7,749 nt of DNA from Saprospiraceae bacterium (GTDB lineage: Bacteria; Bacteroidota; Bacteroidia; Chitinophagales; Saprospiraceae): the NCBI GenBank assembly GCA_020630455.1, contig JAHDBK010000161.1, positions 1 through 7,749 of the forward strand, in the 5' to 3' direction. The position numbers and the translations under genes were made by a program. Below the pieces are notes generated by a model that saw nothing but the letters and a program-made list of their open reading frames with translations, did not search any database and was not told the origin of the DNA. Below are positions 4,464-7,749 of the stretch, piece by piece; positions within the stretch are counted from its first letter, which is position 1, and every line of letters starts with the position of its first letter.

Positions 4464-6350
4464 TTAAGGTTCGCTTGTTTTTACAATGACTATTTTTTGA
4501 TTATCTGCTTTGTGAATTTGATTAGAAAAAGCTACAAATTCATTGTATTTATCGGCAGAATAGATTCCTTTATTGATTTCAATATGTCGTTTTACAATAT
4601 ATTTGCCATCTTGAATTGAAGCACTAATTTTATATACTCCATATTCACTTTCAATATTTTGTTCTTTTAATTCTTTTTCTACTTCATAACCTGTTGGAAG
4701 TTCATAGATGTATTCAAAGGTATTGATATAGGATTGAGATAATTCAAAATCAAATTTTCTATTTTCTATTTCTTCGAATTTTCCTCTTTTTTCTAATAAA
4801 ATAGGTTTTAAAAACATTCGTTTACTCATAGTAGAGCAAAAATTTCTAGAAGAGAAGCTTACATCTAATTCTCCAAAATAATCTTTATTCTCTAATTGTT
4901 TAAAATCATAATTTTCAAAATCGATATTATCTGTATCAATGTAATGTTTTAGCCAATCTTCTTTGTCCTTGTCTGAGCTACTAATCATTTGACTAAATCC
5001 ACGATTTTCAAATTCTAATCCATACATTTTTTCATTGATAGTACCTTTTGCATTGCCTTCATAATCAATTGTAATATTGACTTGAGTATTTTTAATATTT
5101 CCTTCTTTAGGATAGTCAGGCGTTTTGACCAATGTGCCTCCATTATCACTAATTAAAAGACAATGGCGATTGCTGGTAAACGTTCCAAGATATCCAAAGG
5201 GAGCTTCTTGGCTAGTACATTCCAACCAAAGACTATCTTTTTCCATTGGTACACATAGGATGATATGATTGAATTGAGTACTTGGGAAATCAACGTCAAT
5301 TTCACTATGGTCTTTACCTGCTTGAATAATAGTGTAGTGGGAAGATATATCAATCGCAGCTAGCATTTCTTTCATATAAAAACTCAAGGCTTTACAATCT
5401 CCATATTTTTTTTCATGTACAAAGTCTGCATCAAATGGTTTAAAACCTCCTATACCTAGTTGTATACTTACATATCTTGTATTTTCTTGTAAATATTTAT
5501 AAAGGGTTTGAATTTTTTCTTTTTTAGTCATTGAATCATTAACTAGTGCTTGGATTTCTTCTTTCATTTTGGGATTTAAACTTTTAGCTTCATTTAAAAG
5601 ATTTAAGTTCCAATCTCCAAAAGTTTTCCACGAATCAGTAGAACCCTTATAGCCATCGTAATCGAATTGTTTTGGTGCTATTTTAACTACAGGCAAAAGA
5701 CTTTCGTAGTTAGCTATTAAAGGCTCGTATTCTATAGCAGGGATATTTTTGATTTCCCATTTTTTTTCATCATCTGTATCAATTGATTTTTCAACATTGT
5801 GTTCTTTAAATTTGAATTCGTAGGATTTAGGACTTATTACAGATAAGCTGGCATTTTCGATACTGGTATATGTTTCAGATAAATCCCATTGTGGAATTCC
5901 AATCAAGCCTTTATGTTTACAAGAATAAGATATTTCGATAGTATAAGGATATTCGTATCCGCTTAGATTAATGAATTTAAATCGGCTATCTGAAGCGAGG
6001 TCACTACCAATGTTGCCGATATCTTTCATGTCTTTTTCTTTGAATTTATCAATTTGAAAGCCATTACTATCATAAATATTAATTTGAACACTATTAATTT
6101 TAATAAAATCATCATAAGGTATAACTAAATCTGCTATGTAATCTGCATCTTCATTGAGTAAAGTAGCAGCGTAATCAACTGTTTCTAAAGCATCACTCAT
6201 TGAGATGACTTTCCATTGAGTGTGGTGTTCCCTGAATACTAAGTCAGCATTTTTAATTAGAGATTTATCAATATTATTTACATTATACTTTTGCGAAAAA
6301 GAATAACTGAACTGACAAAGCAGTATTGTTAAAATTAATAATTTTTTCAT
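4464..6350 (-). CDS. DUF3857 / transglutaminase-like exported protein, catalytic residues present
   Basis: A 628-residue protein of the DUF3857-transglutaminase family. Residues 1-19 are a Sec signal peptide (LLILTILLCQF, cleavage near Ser19/Gln20) with no lipobox, so a periplasmic location is likely. Domain order: a beta-rich DUF3857 region (about 40-215, with WKVIS and the YPYTIEISYSCKHKG stretch), a transglutaminase-like core (about 265-400), and a C-terminal beta region (about 420-625, with LPTGYEVE at 551-558). The core shows KYGDCKALS with Cys319, FNHIILCVP with His362, and LWLECTSQ with Glu377, which stands where many members have Asp. It also has the family stretch TRYVSIQLGIGGFKPF (291-306). 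Proteins of this fold act as transglutaminases, peptidases or acyl/peptide-linkage enzymes; the substrate of this branch is unknown. It is downstream of a second family member across 31 bp without a visible promoter, so the two are probably cotranscribed. The start Met is set by the signal peptide. Confidence 0.92.
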   Translation of the reverse strand: MKKLLILTILLCQFSYSFSQKYNVNNIDKSLIKNADLVFREHHTQWKVISMSDALETVDYAATLLNEDADYIADLVIPYDDFIKINSVQINIYDSNGFQIDKFKEKDMKDIGNIGSDLASDSRFKFINLSGYEYPYTIEISYSCKHKGLIGIPQWDLSETYTSIENASLSVISPKSYEFKFKEHNVEKSIDTDDEKKWEIKNIPAIEYEPLIANYESLLPVVKIAPKQFDYDGYKGSTDSWKTFGDWNLNLLNEAKSLNPKMKEEIQALVNDSMTKKEKIQTLYKYLQENTRYVSIQLGIGGFKPFDADFVHEKKYGDCKALSFYMKEMLAAIDISSHYTIIQAGKDHSEIDVDFPSTQFNHIILCVPMEKDSLWLECTSQEAPFGYLGTFTSNRHCLLISDNGGTLVKTPDYPKEGNIKNTQVNITIDYEGNAKGTINEKMYGLEFENRGFSQMISSSDKDKEDWLKHYIDTDNIDFENYDFKQLENKDYFGELDVSFSSRNFCSTMSKRMFLKPILLEKRGKFEEIENRKFDFELSQSYINTFEYIYELPTGYEVEKELKEQNIESEYGVYKISASIQDGKYIVKRHIEINKGIYSADKYNEFVAFSNQIHKADNQKIVIVKTSEP

Positions 6351-6381
6351 GGTACTATTTTAATTTAATAAAAAAGATTCT

Positions 6382-7749
6382 TTATATTTTCTTTAAAACG
6401 ACTAATTCTTGCATTTTTTCAAAAGAGAGTGTAAAAAACTCTTGAAGTAGTGGATATTCTTCTAATGTAAAGAATAATTGTTTGATTTCAAAAGAAACAT
6501 TCAATTGAACTTTACCACTTATTTCATTAGAGCCATAGACGAATTTTGCTCCATCATTGGGTAGTGTAATGATGCTTTTTTCAGGTAGTTCTTCTACTTC
6601 ATATCCTTCTGGTATTTCGATAGTTACTGAATAACGGAATTTATTTCCATAAGCAAAATCAACAGGAGAAACCCTTTCTTTATTAGTAAATGGATTTTCT
6701 TTAAAAGGTAGAATAGCTATCGGCTCGATATATATCATATCATCTACGTCAATTTCTTTTTCAATTTCAGCTTCAAGCATGACTGCATCTTCTCTTGTTT
6801 TAAGAGTATATGTTAAATCAGCTACACCCCAGCCATCTATAATATCGTCTTTGAATCTATCTTCTGATGATTTATCATCTTCCTCTTCTTCATCTGATTC
6901 ATCGTCTTCATCATTATTATTCTCTTCATTGTCTTGTTCTTCTTTTTTTCTAAAAATATTAGCAGCAGAATAGCCTTTGTATTTGCCTTTCATATTTCCT
7001 GTAATTTTACCTTCATCAAGGCTTAATTTTATACCATAAGCAACATTATTATTAGCATTGGTTTGCATCTTTATCCATGTGCCTTTTCTAGCCTCATCAA
7101 TGATGAGTCCTACACTATTAAGAGAATAAGTAGGAACAAATCCAAATGGTAAATAGGTAGTAGTAGCATCAAGTAAGTGATATTTTCCATCTATATCTAA
7201 TGCACAAGTTAATACATTAAGTCCATAAGGGTCTACATAATAAGGTTGTGGAACGCCACTACCTCTAGAATAAGATAAGACAGGGAATGCTTTTAATTTA
7301 GCTTCTCTCAAAGCTGCAATAAGTAACATGTTTTTATCTTTTTCATCTCCAGTTTTAGTGGATAAAACCTTTTTAAAATCTAGACTATTTTTACTAGGAG
7401 AATCATCAACCGTTTTAATCTGGTCACATATAGCATTATAAATTAATTCAGCATTTTTTACATCGTCAGTTCCTAGTTTTGTAATACCTAGTTGAGATAG
7501 AATACCGTGTTCTTCTAGTAATATTTTTCCAAAGTTTTTATCTTCTAATAATAAATCAGTAAACTCATCATAATTCTTTTTCAAACTCCTTACTTGCCCA
7601 TTTAAGTCCTTAAAACCTGTTACATCAAATTCTACATGACTAATGTATTCAGACTCGGAGGTTGTAAATCTTTCCTCTAATAAAGGTGATATTTTTTCAG
7701 CTTCATAAATATGGTGTCTAGCATCTAAACTTTGTCCACCTAAATTGAT
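6382..7749 (-). CDS. DUF3857 / transglutaminase-like protein, catalytically degenerate, 5' end outside the window
   Basis: The reading frame stays open from the stop at 6382 to the right edge, giving 455 visible residues. It has no true start here: the most plausible internal initiator is a TTG at 7582-7584, and the 55 codons upstream of it encode family sequence (a PLLEERFTT segment, then SHVEFDVTGF). Numbering from the edge, the transglutaminase-like core spans about 85-215. The position of the catalytic Cys in GDC is Glu136 (GDEKDKNMLL), the His position in FNH is occupied by Val179 (GLNVLTC), and Asp194 (LLDATT) is kept. PVLSYSRG and LPFGFVP are otherwise typical. This suggests a non-enzymatic member. 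A very acidic tract (residues about 270-297) interrupts the region after the core, and a beta-rich C-terminus (IPEGYEVEELPEKS) follows. Family members are usually over 600 residues, so roughly 150-200 residues including any signal peptide lie beyond the edge. It is the upstream partner of the intact paralogue. Confidence 0.88.
   Translation of the reverse strand: MNLGGQSLDARHHIYEAEKISPLLEERFTTSESEYISHVEFDVTGFKDLNGQVRSLKKNYDEFTDLLLEDKNFGKILLEEHGILSQLGITKLGTDDVKNAELIYNAICDQIKTVDDSPSKNSLDFKKVLSTKTGDEKDKNMLLIAALREAKLKAFPVLSYSRGSGVPQPYYVDPYGLNVLTCALDIDGKYHLLDATTTYLPFGFVPTYSLNSVGLIIDEARKGTWIKMQTNANNNVAYGIKLSLDEGKITGNMKGKYKGYSAANIFRKKEEQDNEENNNDEDDESDEEEEDDKSSEDRFKDDIIDGWGVADLTYTLKTREDAVMLEAEIEKEIDVDDMIYIEPIAILPFKENPFTNKERVSPVDFAYGNKFRYSVTIEIPEGYEVEELPEKSIITLPNDGAKFVYGSNEISGKVQLNVSFEIKQLFFTLEEYPLLQEFFTLSFEKMQELVVLKKI
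6859..6942 (-). repeat. Low-complexity acidic tract coding region
   Basis: About 28 codons made almost only of GAA, GAT, GAC and AAT encode a Glu/Asp/Asn run with a net charge near -20, placed between FRKKEEQ and DRFKDDIIDGW. The matching position in the neighbouring paralogue has no such run. On the opposite strand it reads as a serine-rich frame with no coding support. It is probably a flexible surface loop grown by slippage, possibly metal-binding. Confidence 0.8.

Noticed and set aside
5153..5353. Short same-strand frame within the intact DUF3857 gene
   Set aside because: It is an alternate frame across the conserved transglutaminase core; the main frame is unbroken.
6779..6973. Serine-rich plus-strand open frame
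   Set aside because: It is the antisense reading of the acidic GAn-codon tract of the DUF3857 gene; it has no promoter, family match or plausible composition.

Overview
The window is low-GC DNA from the chromosome of a Bacteroidota bacterium, most likely of the Flavobacteriia or a related marine/aquatic lineage. Three things point there. One gene ends in a type A sorting tail of the Bacteroidota-specific type IX secretion system. Three intergenic gaps carry TAnnTTTG -7 promoter elements, while no purine-rich Shine-Dalgarno sequence stands out ahead of the starts. Tandem DUF3857/transglutaminase-like proteins and CYTH proteins of this type are common in the phylum. I see no phage, plasmid, CRISPR, tRNA or rRNA signature.

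Layout, left to right: a hairpin terminator (10-41); a CYTH-domain protein on the minus strand (47-562); a divergent promoter gap with a plus-strand LEA type 2 lipoprotein (622-1098); a convergent gap filled by a 54-bp palindrome (1119-1172); an orphan lipoprotein on the minus strand (1178-1735); a gap with a 49-bp inverted-repeat element and a strong intrinsic terminator (1761-1846); a single-domain rhodanese (1865-2224); a 644-residue T9SS cargo protein (2280-4214); a 249-bp gap with a promoter at one end and a 34-bp palindromic terminator at the other; then two consecutive DUF3857-type transglutaminase-like proteins (4464-6350, and 6382 to beyond the right edge). Apart from the LEA gene, everything is on the minus strand.

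The two DUF3857 genes are separated by 31 bp with no recognisable promoter, so they are probably one operon, with the truncated gene upstream. The downstream protein keeps a Cys-His-Glu catalytic set. The upstream one has lost the Cys (GDC to GDE) and the His, and carries a very acidic inserted tract. The other genes look like independent units: rhodanese and T9SS cargo each have their own -7 element, and rhodanese has its own terminator. Four or five of the seven products are exported (two lipoproteins, one T9SS cargo, one or two periplasmic DUF3857 proteins), so the region is mostly cell-envelope biology.

I find no convincing new multi-gene system. The points most worth a second look are the active/inactive transglutaminase pair, the two intergenic inverted-repeat elements (candidate dispersed repeats), and the CYTH protein with an altered ExExK motif.
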